The notes: a model not told the origin generated them from the letters alone. 64,000 bases of DNA from Anaerostipes hadrus ATCC 29173 = JCM 17467 (GCF_030296915.1 NZ_AP028031.1:2430001-2494000), one strand, 5' to 3'. Numbered from the stretch's first letter, positions 44,023 to 53,730 are shown. Translations and numbers: made by a program.

Positions 44023-45828
44023 TTATTCTTTCTTCGTTAGTTTTAATAAAACTCCACTATATCTTGGAAGTGTGATCGTAAGCTCACTGTCTTTTCCTTT
44101 TTTCTTTAGATGAATATTTTCTTTACGTTTCTTCATCGTTCCACCATACTGTTCCCATTCAGTATGTAACAATGTTCTTCTCGTATGGTGTCCTTTGATC
44201 ATTAATTTATAATCTTTCTGCTCTTTGTCAGAGAAATTAAAGATTCCAACGATCATGTGATCTACCGTTTTTCTTCCGATCGCATAAATACATCGTTCTT
44301 CCTGATGGCAGTCCAGCCATTCAAAGTTTTCTCTATGATAATCATAATGGAAAGCTTTTTCTTTCTTGTAAATGTCATTTAATTTGACCATATATTTATG
44401 GAAGGCATCATGAATCGGATATTTTAAGATCATCCAATCTTGTTCCTGTGCTTCGCTCCATTCCCTGATCTGTCCAAATTCATTCCCCATAAAGTTTAAT
44501 TTCTTTCCTGGATGGATCATCATATACATATACATAGCCCTTGCCTGTGGAAATTTATCTTCATAATCCCCATACATCTTCTGTAAGATCGTTGCCTTGC
44601 CATGTACAACTTCATCATGACAATATTCTAACATATAACGTTCATTCCAGAAATACACCATAGAGAATGTTAGTTTGTGATAATCACGACTTCGATATTC
44701 TGGTCCAGTCTGAAAATATTCCAGAGTATCGTGCATCCATCCTAAATCCCATTTGTAATCAAATCCTAACCCGCCTTTCCATACTGGTTCTGTCACACCT
44801 GGATAAGCAGTGGAATCTTCTGCGATCAGCATGGCGGTTGGATGACGTTGTTTCAAACCTAAATTGAATGCTTTTAAGAAGTCGATCGCTGTATCGTTGA
44901 CTCCTCTGCTTTCATCTCCCTGCCAGTAGATCAGGCGGCTCACTGCATCCATACGGATTCCATCAAAATGATACTCTTCCAGCCAATAGTTGGCCGCTGA
45001 TTGCAAGAAGCACTGAACTTCTCTTCTGGAATGAATAAAGTTACAACTTCCCCATTCACTCTCTCCAGTATCTTTATTATCGTATTCATATAATGGAGTT
45101 CCATCATATAATTTCAGTCCATATCCATCTACTGCAAAATGAACTGGCACAAAATCCATAATGACTCCAATCCCTGCCTGATGCATCATATCAACAAATT
45201 TCATTAATTTATCTGGAGTTCCATAACGTTTCGTTGGTGCAAAAAATCCCGTGTTTTGGTATCCCCATGATCCATCAAATGGATGTTCTGACAGTGGCAT
45301 TAATTCTACATGGGTATAATTATTTTGTTTTAGATATGGAACGAGCATCTTGGCAATCTCATCATACTGATACCAGCCATTCTCATCTTTCTTATTCATT
45401 CTCCATGAACCCATATGCATCTCATAGATATTGATGGCATCTTCCATTCCGACACTTCTCATCTGCATCCATGATCTGTCATTGAATCTGTATGTTGTGA
45501 TATCTCTGATAATAGAACATGCCCCCGGTCTTAGTTCCATCTCAAATCCATAGGGATCACAATGTTCCTGCCGGTTTCCATCTGGTCCGTAGATGCAGTA
45601 TTTGTACATCTGACCCTCTTTAGCTTTGTCGGAGTAGAATAAAAAGAAACCACTTTGTGCGTCTTGTTCCATAAATTCTTCATTCCAGTTATTAAACTCC
45701 CCAATGATCGATATCCTGGAGGCTCTTGGTGCATAGGTTACAAAACGAATCTTATCACCGTCTTTATGTGCACCCATATAACGATATGCATCAAATAATT
45801 TTCCATCATAAAAATCTTGCCGGTTCAT
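44023..45828 (-). CDS. glgB: 1,4-alpha-glucan branching enzyme (GH13)
   Basis: About 601 residues from the ATG at 45828, which has GGAGG 7 nt upstream. Carbohydrate-binding module 48 near residues 15-100 (FVTYAPRASRISIIGEFNNW), then the GH13 catalytic barrel with MDFVPVHFA, GIRMDAVSRLIYW (nucleophile Asp), AEDSTAYPGVT (acid Glu) and CHDEVVHGK. It introduces alpha-1,6 branches into glycogen. It lacks the extra N1 domain of longer GlgB proteins. No glgA, glgC or glgP is adjacent, so it is a lone glycogen gene, divergent from a TetR gene. Confidence 0.92.
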   Translation of the reverse strand: MNRQDFYDGKLFDAYRYMGAHKDGDKIRFVTYAPRASRISIIGEFNNWNEEFMEQDAQSGFFLFYSDKAKEGQMYKYCIYGPDGNRQEHCDPYGFEMELRPGACSIIRDITTYRFNDRSWMQMRSVGMEDAINIYEMHMGSWRMNKKDENGWYQYDEIAKMLVPYLKQNNYTHVELMPLSEHPFDGSWGYQNTGFFAPTKRYGTPDKLMKFVDMMHQAGIGVIMDFVPVHFAVDGYGLKLYDGTPLYEYDNKDTGESEWGSCNFIHSRREVQCFLQSAANYWLEEYHFDGIRMDAVSRLIYWQGDESRGVNDTAIDFLKAFNLGLKQRHPTAMLIAEDSTAYPGVTEPVWKGGLGFDYKWDLGWMHDTLEYFQTGPEYRSRDYHKLTFSMVYFWNERYMLEYCHDEVVHGKATILQKMYGDYEDKFPQARAMYMYMMIHPGKKLNFMGNEFGQIREWSEAQEQDWMILKYPIHDAFHKYMVKLNDIYKKEKAFHYDYHRENFEWLDCHQEERCIYAIGRKTVDHMIVGIFNFSDKEQKDYKLMIKGHHTRRTLLHTEWEQYGGTMKKRKENIHLKKKGKDSELTITLPRYSGVLLKLTKKE

Positions 45829-45904
45829 GTTTGTGCCTCCTTTTATCATACAACTGTTGTTTTTCATTCATATGTATATTATAATAAATGTATGTGTATA
45901 CAAC

Positions 45905-45932
45905 AACCACCAAAATAGTGTTTTTGGTGGTT
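45905..45932. promoter_or_regulatory. 28-bp palindrome between glgB and tetR
   Basis: AACCACCAAAA (45905-45915) and TTTTGGTGGTT (45922-45932) form a perfect 11-bp inverted repeat with a 6-bp centre. Size and symmetry fit a TetR-family operator, here in the divergent intergenic region before the tetR gene. Confidence 0.5.
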
Positions 45933-45995
45933 ATCGAACATTTTTCATTGTTTTGTAGATTATCTTTTTTATATGATTTTAAAGGAGTTTTTGAT

Positions 45996-46571
45996 ATGGT
46001 AGAGAAGAAAACTGATCGTCGTATTTTGAAAACAAAACGTGCGCTCAGAGAGAGCCTGCTTTATTTATTAAAAGAACAGCCAATACAAAAAATATCCGTT
46101 TCCCGCCTATGTGAGAAATCGGATATTAACCGCAGTACATTTTATACGTATTATTCCAGTCCGATGGATCTTCTGGAGTCGATTGAAGATGAAATTTTAA
46201 ATACACTAGAAGAAGATATGATCCAGTTTGAGAAGGAAAATTCAATTTCACAGTTGATGAATTCTATTATCTTTTATATCAGTGAGCATAAGCAGTTAGT
46301 AAGATTGTTGTTCTCAGACCATGGTGATCCAGGATTTCAAAATAAACTTCTGCTTGCCACCCAACACTGGACCATGCCAATGTGGCAGAGCCGACGGCCT
46401 GATTACGATGCCGAGGCTTTGTCTTCTTTGCATATTTATATTGTAAGCGGATGCATGGCTGTTATCCGACAGTGGATCACGGGTGATTTTAAAGAGTCTG
46501 AGGAGGAAATTTCATCAATGTTGGAGAAGTTGTCCGCTTCTACTTCGGCTGGATTTTTGCAAGGGAAATAA
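45996..46571 (+). CDS. TetR-family transcriptional regulator
   Basis: About 191 residues from the ATG at 45996 (AAAGGAG 8 nt upstream); an ATG at 45888 lies before the operator-like palindrome and is unlikely. The N-terminal helix-turn-helix is QKISVSRLCEKSDINRSTFY, and the C-terminal half resembles the TetR_C_7 type found near dihydroxyacetone kinase regulators. No obvious effector. Candidate targets are itself, glgB or the convergent acetyltransferase. Confidence 0.85.
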   Translation: MVEKKTDRRILKTKRALRESLLYLLKEQPIQKISVSRLCEKSDINRSTFYTYYSSPMDLLESIEDEILNTLEEDMIQFEKENSISQLMNSIIFYISEHKQLVRLLFSDHGDPGFQNKLLLATQHWTMPMWQSRRPDYDAEALSSLHIYIVSGCMAVIRQWITGDFKESEEEISSMLEKLSASTSAGFLQGK

Positions 46572-46660
46572 ATAAAATGGATTTTCATAATACATGCTGC
46601 TATTATAATCATCGATTTTTTCACTTAAAAATGAATTATAAACTTTGATCAATGCATCAA

Positions 46661-47317
46661 TTACTGATCAATTACAAATTCATCTAATACTTCCTGCAGT
46701 CTTTCAAAGAACATACTAGCATGATATCCATCTGCGGATGCATGAGATATCGTCAAAGCAGCAGACAGCTTTCTTCTGCCCTCTTCTTCCACATATTTTC
46801 CAAATGTAATGATCGGAAATAGATTTGGTCTTCCGGTTGGCACCCATGTGCTGTAGCCTGTGAAATCCATCCATGGCACACAGGAGATACAAAAGAAGTT
46901 TGGCGGCTGCCCTTCTTTTCCTTTGGGTCCTTTGACATCTTTGTATGTTTCCATATCATTTATAATGTTTTGATAGCATGTCTGAAAATCATCATCATAA
47001 TAAGACCAGATGTCTGAAAATGTATGATCATCTTTGTGAAAGATCGTAAAGTTTGGATGCATCACATCAAAATAACCCGGTCTTCCTTCCTGATCGACTC
47101 CCATTTTAAATTCTCTTTTCTCATTGACAACTTTTCCTGTGCAGTAAATAAATGCCGGATAAAACTTTAATCCACATTTTTTGACCTGCTGATACAGATT
47201 TTCCACATCTAGACGTACTGTAACAGTATAACCGCATGGTATCATCTGCATATAATATTCAAAATGTTTCTGTCGTTCCCATTTTTCTGGGTCTAGTAAA
47301 TAAAACATGTCAGACAC
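46661..47317 (-). CDS. Chloramphenicol acetyltransferase family protein
   Basis: A 218-residue CAT-fold enzyme with the catalytic histidine H192 in TISHASADGYHAS (H-x-x-x-D-G motif) and the YPAFIYC and FPIITFGKY landmarks. Classical CATs transfer acetyl from acetyl-CoA to chloramphenicol, but many Firmicute chromosomes carry homologues with other or unknown acceptors. There are no mobile-element signs around it. Resistance should not be assumed. It precedes nothing obvious and is 20 bp downstream of the kinase-like gene, probably co-transcribed. Confidence 0.85.
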   Translation of the reverse strand: MSDMFYLLDPEKWERQKHFEYYMQMIPCGYTVTVRLDVENLYQQVKKCGLKFYPAFIYCTGKVVNEKREFKMGVDQEGRPGYFDVMHPNFTIFHKDDHTFSDIWSYYDDDFQTCYQNIINDMETYKDVKGPKGKEGQPPNFFCISCVPWMDFTGYSTWVPTGRPNLFPIITFGKYVEEEGRRKLSAALTISHASADGYHASMFFERLQEVLDEFVIDQ

Positions 47318-47337
47318 CTCCTTTTTAGCTTTCGATA

Positions 47338-48210
47338 TCAGATCATTTCATATCCACCTAAAACTACCGGCATTTTCAATACTTCCAATACTCTCTCAAG
47401 CAATACTCCTTCCCTGTTTGGATAATCAAATCCATAACTTGCCTTGATTGCCTGTGTGATAAACTGCACACCCTTATCCAGTGCGATTGGCAGACTGTCT
47501 CCGTCTAACAGACTTCCTATCATAACAGAAGTATAAGCATCTCCTGTTCCCGGATAAAATGTTGGGATATAACGGCATTTTATCTTCCAATATGTATTAC
47601 AAGTTCTATCGTAAGCGATCACATTAGAATCTTTATCTTTCTCTTTATCTGGAACACTTGTCACAACAATGATATCTGGTCCCATATCAGACAAACGTTT
47701 TACCCATTCTTTGATCTCTTCATCGGTTGTTGTCTGTTTGTATTCTTCCCCTAATAAAAGACTTACTTCTGTAAAATTGGGTGTAATAATGTCAGCTTTT
47801 GTTACCAGACGTTTCATTCCTTCAACTAATCCTTGATCCATCGTTGAATACAAGTTTCCATTATCTCCAAGGACTGGATCGATCACAACCATATTATCCT
47901 CTGTTCCAAAATCATCAATAAATCCGGAAACGATCTCAATCTGACGTTCAGATCCTAAGAATCCAGAATAAATACAGTCAAAATCGATATTTAGCTCTTT
48001 CCAATGATCGATATAGTCCTGCATATGATCTGTAAAGTCTACAAAACTAAAGGTATCAAATCCCCCAGTATGATTGGAAAGGATCGCTGTCGGCAATGGA
48101 CAGACCTGCACTCCCATGGATGAAAGGATGGGAATGATCGCTGTCAACGAAGCTCTTCCAAAACCAGACAGATCATGAATTGCTGCCACTCTTTTTACAC
48201 TATGCTTCAT
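47338..48210 (-). CDS. Pyridoxal/pyridoxamine kinase-like protein
   Basis: A 290-residue ribokinase-fold protein beginning RVAAIHDLSGFGRASLTAI, with SNHTGGF, VVIDPVLGDNG and TPNFTEVSLLLG typical of PdxY-type kinases, and the anion-hole/catalytic segment YPGTGDAYTSVMIG with Asp as base. It would phosphorylate B6 vitamers in the salvage route. Neighbours do not refine the substrate. Confidence 0.87.
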   Translation of the reverse strand: MKHSVKRVAAIHDLSGFGRASLTAIIPILSSMGVQVCPLPTAILSNHTGGFDTFSFVDFTDHMQDYIDHWKELNIDFDCIYSGFLGSERQIEIVSGFIDDFGTEDNMVVIDPVLGDNGNLYSTMDQGLVEGMKRLVTKADIITPNFTEVSLLLGEEYKQTTTDEEIKEWVKRLSDMGPDIIVVTSVPDKEKDKDSNVIAYDRTCNTYWKIKCRYIPTFYPGTGDAYTSVMIGSLLDGDSLPIALDKGVQFITQAIKASYGFDYPNREGVLLERVLEVLKMPVVLGGYEMI

Positions 48211-48243
48211 TTTGTTTCTCCTTTTTATAATCCGATCATTGTA

Positions 48244-49170
48244 CTATTTTAAACGGAACGTCAGGATTCCTTTGTAATCGATCACATGGATCGCTTCATC
48301 TTTTTTCATCTGTTCCATCATCGCTTCTGGATCTTTCACATCTCTGCTTTCTAAGAATCCTCGTACTTCAAACTGATTCATAGGATGTCTTCCGATAATG
48401 GATTTAACCGCTTCATAGTCATCTTCAATCTCACTGAAAAATGCACCAGAACTCATCATCTCAATCGAAATACCACCAAGTGTCTCAACCGCATATCGCA
48501 TGCGTTCTTCAGATACGACATTCACATCTGCTTCTGCTGGCGGACGAACTGGTGTATTTAAGTATAGTCTGTCATATTTTAATTCTTTTAATAATTCTTG
48601 AAACTTAAGAATAGACTGCTCATCATCGTTGATCCCATCAACTAGCATGATTTCCAACCAAAGTTCTCCTTCATACATGTGAGTGAACTTTTTGAGACCT
48701 TCAAATTCTTCTTCAAATTTGATCGTTCCATAAGGTCTGTCAATCTTCTTGGAAATTTCCTGGTTATAAGCATCCAGAGATGGCAATACCATATCAGCAT
48801 GACATAATTCTTCTCTGACTTGTGGATCAGAAAGCAACGCACCATTTGTGATCACTGCGACTGGCTTGTCTGTTAATGCTTTCAGAGCAACTACTAATTC
48901 ACCAAGATTTGCTGCTAAAGTAGGTTCTCCTTCTCCAACGACCGTTACGATATCAAATTTATCAGAGTCTTTGAGATACTGTTTAAATTCCGCTATGATA
49001 TCTTCTGTTTTATAAAATTCCTTACGTTTATTTGTCATTTTATCGGTTCTTCCTAATTGACAGTAGATGCAGGAATAGTTACATGTCTTCTTAGGCAGTG
49101 GACTGATACCTAAGGATCTTCCTAGTCTTCTGGATGGGATCGGACCAAATACATATTTAAAATCGTTCAT
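48244..49170 (-). CDS. Radical SAM protein, probable anaerobic-type Fe-S oxidoreductase
   Basis: About 308 residues from the ATG at 49170 (AAAGGA upstream). Opens YVFGPIPSRRLGRSLGISPL and has the CxxxCxxC cluster motif CNYSCIYCQLGR near residue 29, then VVGEGEPTLAANLG. The PSRRLGRSLG...CNYxCxYCQ arrangement matches a widespread family of uncharacterised radical SAM proteins. The C-terminal about 80 residues (RHPMNQFEVRGFLESRDVKD) form a small winged-helix-like domain. No partner protein is adjacent to suggest a substrate. Confidence 0.85.
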   Translation of the reverse strand: MNDFKYVFGPIPSRRLGRSLGISPLPKKTCNYSCIYCQLGRTDKMTNKRKEFYKTEDIIAEFKQYLKDSDKFDIVTVVGEGEPTLAANLGELVVALKALTDKPVAVITNGALLSDPQVREELCHADMVLPSLDAYNQEISKKIDRPYGTIKFEEEFEGLKKFTHMYEGELWLEIMLVDGINDDEQSILKFQELLKELKYDRLYLNTPVRPPAEADVNVVSEERMRYAVETLGGISIEMMSSGAFFSEIEDDYEAVKSIIGRHPMNQFEVRGFLESRDVKDPEAMMEQMKKDEAIHVIDYKGILTFRLK

Positions 49171-49347
49171 ATTGATATTTCCTTTTCCTATTATTTTTGT
49201 ATAATTCTTATTATACGGCACGTATACAAAATTTGTCTATATGAATCGTTCTTTGAAAACTCCTGAAATTTAATTTCTATGGGTTTTCTTTCTATAACTC
49301 TTGCGTTACAATAGTATAAAATAAACAGGAGGATATTAAGTAATTCA

Positions 49348-50313
49348 ATGAAAAAAGATAAAAACATTCTGGTTGTTATGCCAGTAAAAGACGAACATAA
49401 AAAAACATTAGAACAACATTCCCAAGGCAATAAATTTATATACAGTTCATACGATAATGTAACTCAGGAAATGGTTCAGGAAGCAAATGTTATCATTGGA
49501 AATGTAGATCCATTTTACTTACAGGAAGCAAAAAACTTAGAATGGCTGCAGCTTAATTCAGCAGGGGCTGATCCTTATGTGAAGAAAGGCGTTCTTCCTG
49601 AAGATGTAATATTGACGAATGCTACAGGAGCCTATGGACCAAGCGTTGCAGAACATATGCTGGCAGTCTTATTTTCCCTGCAAAAGAAATTACATCTATA
49701 CAGAGATAACCAAAATCAATGTGAATGGCAAGATGAAGGAGGTGTCATGTCCTTATGCGGAGGAACACTTCTGATCGTGGGACTCGGTGACATCGGATTA
49801 TACTTTGCAAGATTAATGAAAAATTTTGACTACCATATCATCGGAATCAAACGAAGACCAGGGCAGGTACCGCAAGATATCGATGAACTCCATACCATGG
49901 ATGATCTGGATAAATTGCTGCCCAAAGCAGATGTTGTATTATCTGTACTTCCAGATTCTAAAGCAACACGAAATATCTTCAATAAAGATCGTTTTGAAAA
50001 AATGAAGAACACCTCAATCTTGCTAAATGCAGGAAGAGGCAGTGCAGTTAATACAGAGGATCTTTGCGAAGCATTGATCCAAGGACAGATTTATGGAGCA
50101 GGACTGGATGTTACAGACCCAGAACCGCTGCAAACGCAACATAAATTATGGAACGTGGAAAATGTGATCATAACTCCACACGTAGCCGGAGATTTTCATC
50201 ATCCTGCAACTTTATATCGAATCGTAGATATTATAGCTGGAAACCTGCAAAGGTATCTGGAAGGAGAACAATTGATGAATATTGTTGATACTACGACTGG
50301 ATGTAAACTCTGA
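49348..50313 (+). CDS. D-2-hydroxyacid dehydrogenase family protein
   Basis: A 321-residue NAD-dependent dehydrogenase. Rossmann motif LLIVGLGDIGLYFARLMKN near residue 140, RGSAVNTEDL with the substrate Arg region, and active-site His in ITPHVAGDFHHP near residue 280, where the usual HxAxxT reads H-V-A-G-D-F. This fits phosphoglycerate/hydroxyisocaproate-like dehydrogenases of uncertain substrate. The AGGAGG is 15 nt from the ATG, longer than usual, with no better start. It is followed by hairpin repeats. Confidence 0.87.
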   Translation: MKKDKNILVVMPVKDEHKKTLEQHSQGNKFIYSSYDNVTQEMVQEANVIIGNVDPFYLQEAKNLEWLQLNSAGADPYVKKGVLPEDVILTNATGAYGPSVAEHMLAVLFSLQKKLHLYRDNQNQCEWQDEGGVMSLCGGTLLIVGLGDIGLYFARLMKNFDYHIIGIKRRPGQVPQDIDELHTMDDLDKLLPKADVVLSVLPDSKATRNIFNKDRFEKMKNTSILLNAGRGSAVNTEDLCEALIQGQIYGAGLDVTDPEPLQTQHKLWNVENVIITPHVAGDFHHPATLYRIVDIIAGNLQRYLEGEQLMNIVDTTTGCKL

Positions 50314-50317
50314 TTGA

Positions 50318-50395
50318 TAGTGTTGCATGTATGAGTCAGAAAGAACAAGAGAAGAAATATTTATAAGAATAAAGGGTGACACTCAACATACACAC
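50318..50395. repeat. Truncated copy of the composite hairpin element
   Basis: TAGTGTTGCATGTATGAGTC and the following 50 nt match the left flank and left arm of hairpin D (34510-34575). It then jumps to AACATACACACC, the far end of the type-2 part, so core, right arm and linker are deleted. It begins 5 bp after the dehydrogenase stop. Confidence 0.7.
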
Positions 50396-50441
50396 CACTT
50401 AAGTTTTCCAATCTTGTAATTGTCCACACTTTAGACTTCTG

Positions 50442-50673
50442 GTATATGATAAAAAATAAATAAGCAACCGAAAACGCAGCATTGGAATTTTGCCATATTT
50501 TGAACAAATTCGCAGCCCAATTGGACGAGTGTCTGAGCTTCAAAGACTTTTGTCTGAAACAAAACTTCAGAGCGAGTTCTCGTAGGAAATTGGGCGGATA
50601 AGCGATTTGTTCAAAATGTGAGCAAAATTCCACCGCTGCGTTTTCGGTTGCTTATTTATTTTTTATCATATAC
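50442..50673. repeat. Long hairpin repeat F (232 nt) between convergent genes
   Basis: Positions 50442-50480 (GTATATGATAAAAAATAAAT and on to AACGCAGC) are perfectly complementary to 50635-50673. Pairing resumes at TGGAATTTTGC and at ATTTTGAACAAAT. Read on the minus strand, the inner part CAAATCGCTTATCCGCC against AATTCGCAGCCC is the same motif pair as in A, C and D. It stands between the dehydrogenase and the flavodiiron gene and would fold in either transcript. Confidence 0.8.
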
Positions 50674-50710
50674 TGAAAGACTACAGTTGGCCAACTTACA
50701 AATTTAAAAT

Positions 50711-51871
50711 TTACAGTAAATTATCAGCTAATTCTTCCATAGTCTTAATATTCTCATCATTCATCGTAGATTTAATCGTTACAACTGGATCTACCATCTC
50801 GATATTCTTAAATCCTTCTACGATACCTTTCATGATTTTTGCTGCCATTGGTGCCCATGATCCATTTTCCATAAATGCAACTTTACGTTTCTGATAGTTC
50901 TTAGCTTTTAAGTGATGTAAAAAGTCTTCCATGCATGGGAAGATTCCTGCATCGTATGTTGCTGCTGCCAGTACCAGTCTGTCATAGCGGAATGCATCTT
51001 CGATCACTTCTGCCATATCATCTCTGGAAAGGTCTGCTACTACAACTTTTGGAGCTCCTTTTGCTTCTAAGATTTCTGCTAATTTCTTTGCTGCAGCTGC
51101 TGTATTTCCATGGATAGATGCGTATGCGATCAGGATTCCTTCGTTCTCTGGCTCATATTTGCTCCATGTGTCGTATAATCCAATATAATATCCAAGGTTT
51201 TCTTTTAAAATTGGTCCGTGTAATGGACAGATGATCTCAATATCTAATCCTGCGGCTTTCTTTAAGAGATTCTGTACCTGTACTCCGTATTTACCACAGA
51301 TATTGAAATAATAACGTCTTGCTTCACATGCCCAATCTTCATCTGCATCTAAAGCTCCGAATTTACCAAATCCATCTGCTGAGAATAAGATTTTCTCTGA
51401 TGTTTCATATGCTACCATAACTTCTGGCCAGTGAACCATTGGTGCCATAACGAACTGTAATGTATGAGATCCAAGAGATAATGTATCTCCTTCTTTTACT
51501 ACGACTTTACGTCCTTCTAGATCAAATGTAAAGAACTGAGGGATCATATTAAATGTCTTGGCATTACCTACAACCTTAGCTTCTGGATATTTTTCTGCTA
51601 ATACCTGTAAGCTTGCAGCATGGTCTGGTTCCATATGAGATACTACAATGTAATCTACGTTTCTTCCATCTAATGCTTCTTCTAAGTTTACAAGCCATTC
51701 ATCTGTCTTGCATGCATCCACAGTATCCATAACGGCTACTTTCTCATCTAAGATCACATAAGAGTTATAAGAAACACCATTTGGTACTACATACTGGCTC
51801 TCAAATAAGTCAATGTCATGATCGTCTACACCAATATATTTTACTGAATCTGTAACTTTAATATCCTTCAT
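50711..51871 (-). CDS. FprA-type flavodiiron protein
   Basis: About 386 residues from the ATG at 51871 (GGAGG 7 nt upstream). The N-terminal metallo-beta-lactamase domain carries the diiron ligands HMEPDH near residue 82 and further His/Asp in the WPEVMV, SADGFG and CPLHGPILK segments; residues about 255-386 are a flavodoxin domain (IAYASIHGNTAAAAKKLAEI). Class A flavodiiron proteins reduce O2 to water or NO to N2O with electrons from rubredoxin or coenzyme F420. It is next to an oxygen-sensitive hydrogenase-like protein, which fits an oxygen-protection role. Confidence 0.93.
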   Translation of the reverse strand: MKDIKVTDSVKYIGVDDHDIDLFESQYVVPNGVSYNSYVILDEKVAVMDTVDACKTDEWLVNLEEALDGRNVDYIVVSHMEPDHAASLQVLAEKYPEAKVVGNAKTFNMIPQFFTFDLEGRKVVVKEGDTLSLGSHTLQFVMAPMVHWPEVMVAYETSEKILFSADGFGKFGALDADEDWACEARRYYFNICGKYGVQVQNLLKKAAGLDIEIICPLHGPILKENLGYYIGLYDTWSKYEPENEGILIAYASIHGNTAAAAKKLAEILEAKGAPKVVVADLSRDDMAEVIEDAFRYDRLVLAAATYDAGIFPCMEDFLHHLKAKNYQKRKVAFMENGSWAPMAAKIMKGIVEGFKNIEMVDPVVTIKSTMNDENIKTMEELADNLL

Positions 51872-52067
51872 TGTCTTACCTCCAAAATTAAATTCATTTT
51901 GCTTTTTCAACTTTTCTTACTATAACATAGTTTTGCCAAAATATCTACTAGTAATAGTTACTATTTCTAATACAATTTCTTTTCAGATACAAAGATCCCC
52001 AAAACAAAACTTCAATCTTGCTCCAGGGATTCTTTATCATCTCTTTGGATGCTTCATGCAACTCTGA

Positions 52068-53513
52068 TTATCTATGCATTGAGAAGCTATCCATATCATA
52101 ACGTTTTAAGTTGTCTGTGATCTTGCGATCATCTGCGGATTTGATCATTGTTTCTCTGACTTTACGAGCTTTAATGATCTCTTCGTTACGGCTTGGTCCA
52201 CCAACGCATCCGCCTTCGCATGCCATACCTTCGATGAAGTCTTCTGGTAATCTTCCTCTCTGTAAGAACATTAAAGCTTTCTTACATTCTGCTGCACCGT
52301 TAGCTTTGCATACTTTGATATCTTCGTTCTGTTCTGTCTCTTTCATGTATTCTAATACAGAATCTGTTACTCCACCAGAGTTTCCATAGAATTTACCGAA
52401 GATCGTAGAATCCTGATATGTATTCTCTGCTGGTTCTAATTCTACGTCTTTTGCTTTCAGAATTGCTAAGATCTCGTTGTAGTTTAATGCATAATCTGCA
52501 TTTCCTTCGATCTTCTGGTCTGCCACTTCTGATTTCTTGGCTACACATGGTCCAACAAATACTGTAACTGCATCTGGATCTTTTGCTTTGATCATTCTTG
52601 ATACTGCACACATTGGGGATACTGTTGTAGAAATCATATCTGCAAGATCTGGATAATGTTTGCGAATCATGTTTACGAATCCTGGACAGCATGAAGTTGT
52701 TTTCTTCTCGCCGTTTCTGTAAGCTTCTAACCATTCTTCTGCTTCGCTGCATGTTGTCATATCTCCACCTAAACCTGCTTCGATCAGATCTTCAAATCCA
52801 GCTTTCTTTACTGCCTGTCTCCAGCTTTCCATTGTAATATCTTTACCAAACTGTCCTTCTGTTGCTGGGGCAAGGATCGCGTAGACTTTCTTACCTGCTT
52901 TCAAGTCTGCGATAACGTTTGTGATCCATGTCTTTGTTCCGATCGCACCGAATGGACATTTTGCTGCACACTGTCCACAACGGATACATTTTTCTTCATC
53001 GATCACTGATACTCCATACTCATCATAAGAAATTGCATCTACTGGACAGCTGTCTTTACATGGTCTTGATACATGAGCGATCGCATTGTATGGACAGGCT
53101 TTTGCACACATACCACATTCCTTACATTTCTGAGGATCGATTCTTGATCTTGTATGTCCTGGTTCGATCGCTCCGAAACGACATGCTTTGATACAGTCTT
53201 TTCCAAGACAATTCTGACAGTTGTTTGTTACAACATAGCTTGAGATCGGACAGTCAGCACATGCTGATTTAATTACCTGCACGATATTTCCATCATCTTC
53301 TGCTCCTGGAGCTTTACCTTCTGCTAAACGAATTCTCTGTCTTACGATTTCTCTTTCTTTGTAGATGCAGCAACGGAATGTTGGTTCTGGTCCTTCGATC
53401 ATCTTCTCTGGGATCAGATCTCTTTCTTCTTCTAAAGTCCCTTCAAACGATGCCTTTGCTACGAAATACAGTACATCTTTTTTCAGATTCTGAATGCTTG
53501 TTACATCATACAT
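52068..53513 (-). CDS. [FeFe]-hydrogenase family protein with N-terminal 4Fe-4S domains
   Basis: A 481-residue iron-sulfur protein. Several 4Fe-4S sites lie in the first 200 residues (CQNCLGKDCIKAC, CKECGMCAKACP, CIRCGQCAAKCP). The H-cluster domain follows with TSCCPGFV (L1), GPCVAKKSEV (L2) and MACEGGCVGG (L3), so all four cysteines that hold the H-cluster are present. The sequence looks nearest to the group B monomeric hydrogenases of Clostridia, whose physiological role is not settled. No hydE/F/G maturases are in the window. It would exchange electrons with ferredoxin to make or take up H2. Confidence 0.85.
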   Translation of the reverse strand: MYDVTSIQNLKKDVLYFVAKASFEGTLEEERDLIPEKMIEGPEPTFRCCIYKEREIVRQRIRLAEGKAPGAEDDGNIVQVIKSACADCPISSYVVTNNCQNCLGKDCIKACRFGAIEPGHTRSRIDPQKCKECGMCAKACPYNAIAHVSRPCKDSCPVDAISYDEYGVSVIDEEKCIRCGQCAAKCPFGAIGTKTWITNVIADLKAGKKVYAILAPATEGQFGKDITMESWRQAVKKAGFEDLIEAGLGGDMTTCSEAEEWLEAYRNGEKKTTSCCPGFVNMIRKHYPDLADMISTTVSPMCAVSRMIKAKDPDAVTVFVGPCVAKKSEVADQKIEGNADYALNYNEILAILKAKDVELEPAENTYQDSTIFGKFYGNSGGVTDSVLEYMKETEQNEDIKVCKANGAAECKKALMFLQRGRLPEDFIEGMACEGGCVGGPSRNEEIIKARKVRETMIKSADDRKITDNLKRYDMDSFSMHR

Positions 53514-53730
53514 AATAGTTTACCCTTCCTTAAAAAACACTTAACTAAAACACCCTAGATATTGTTATTTTTTTATCTATGTGCATTATAACAAATATTT
53601 TCTTTTTTCTCTACAATGCTTAAAGAAAAGTACAAAAAATATGCAATTTTTTTAAAATTGTACAATTAACATTTTCTTAACGATGACTTTGTCCGTATAT
53701 TGCATACAATTATTGTTAAAAGAAAGACAC

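Noticed and set aside
46661..47317. Acquired chloramphenicol resistance
   Set aside because: The enzyme family is clear, but there is no mobile context and homologues with other roles are common; resistance is not claimed.
50361..50633. 90-residue minus-strand frame
   Set aside because: Falls within hairpin repeat F; its existence follows from the palindrome.
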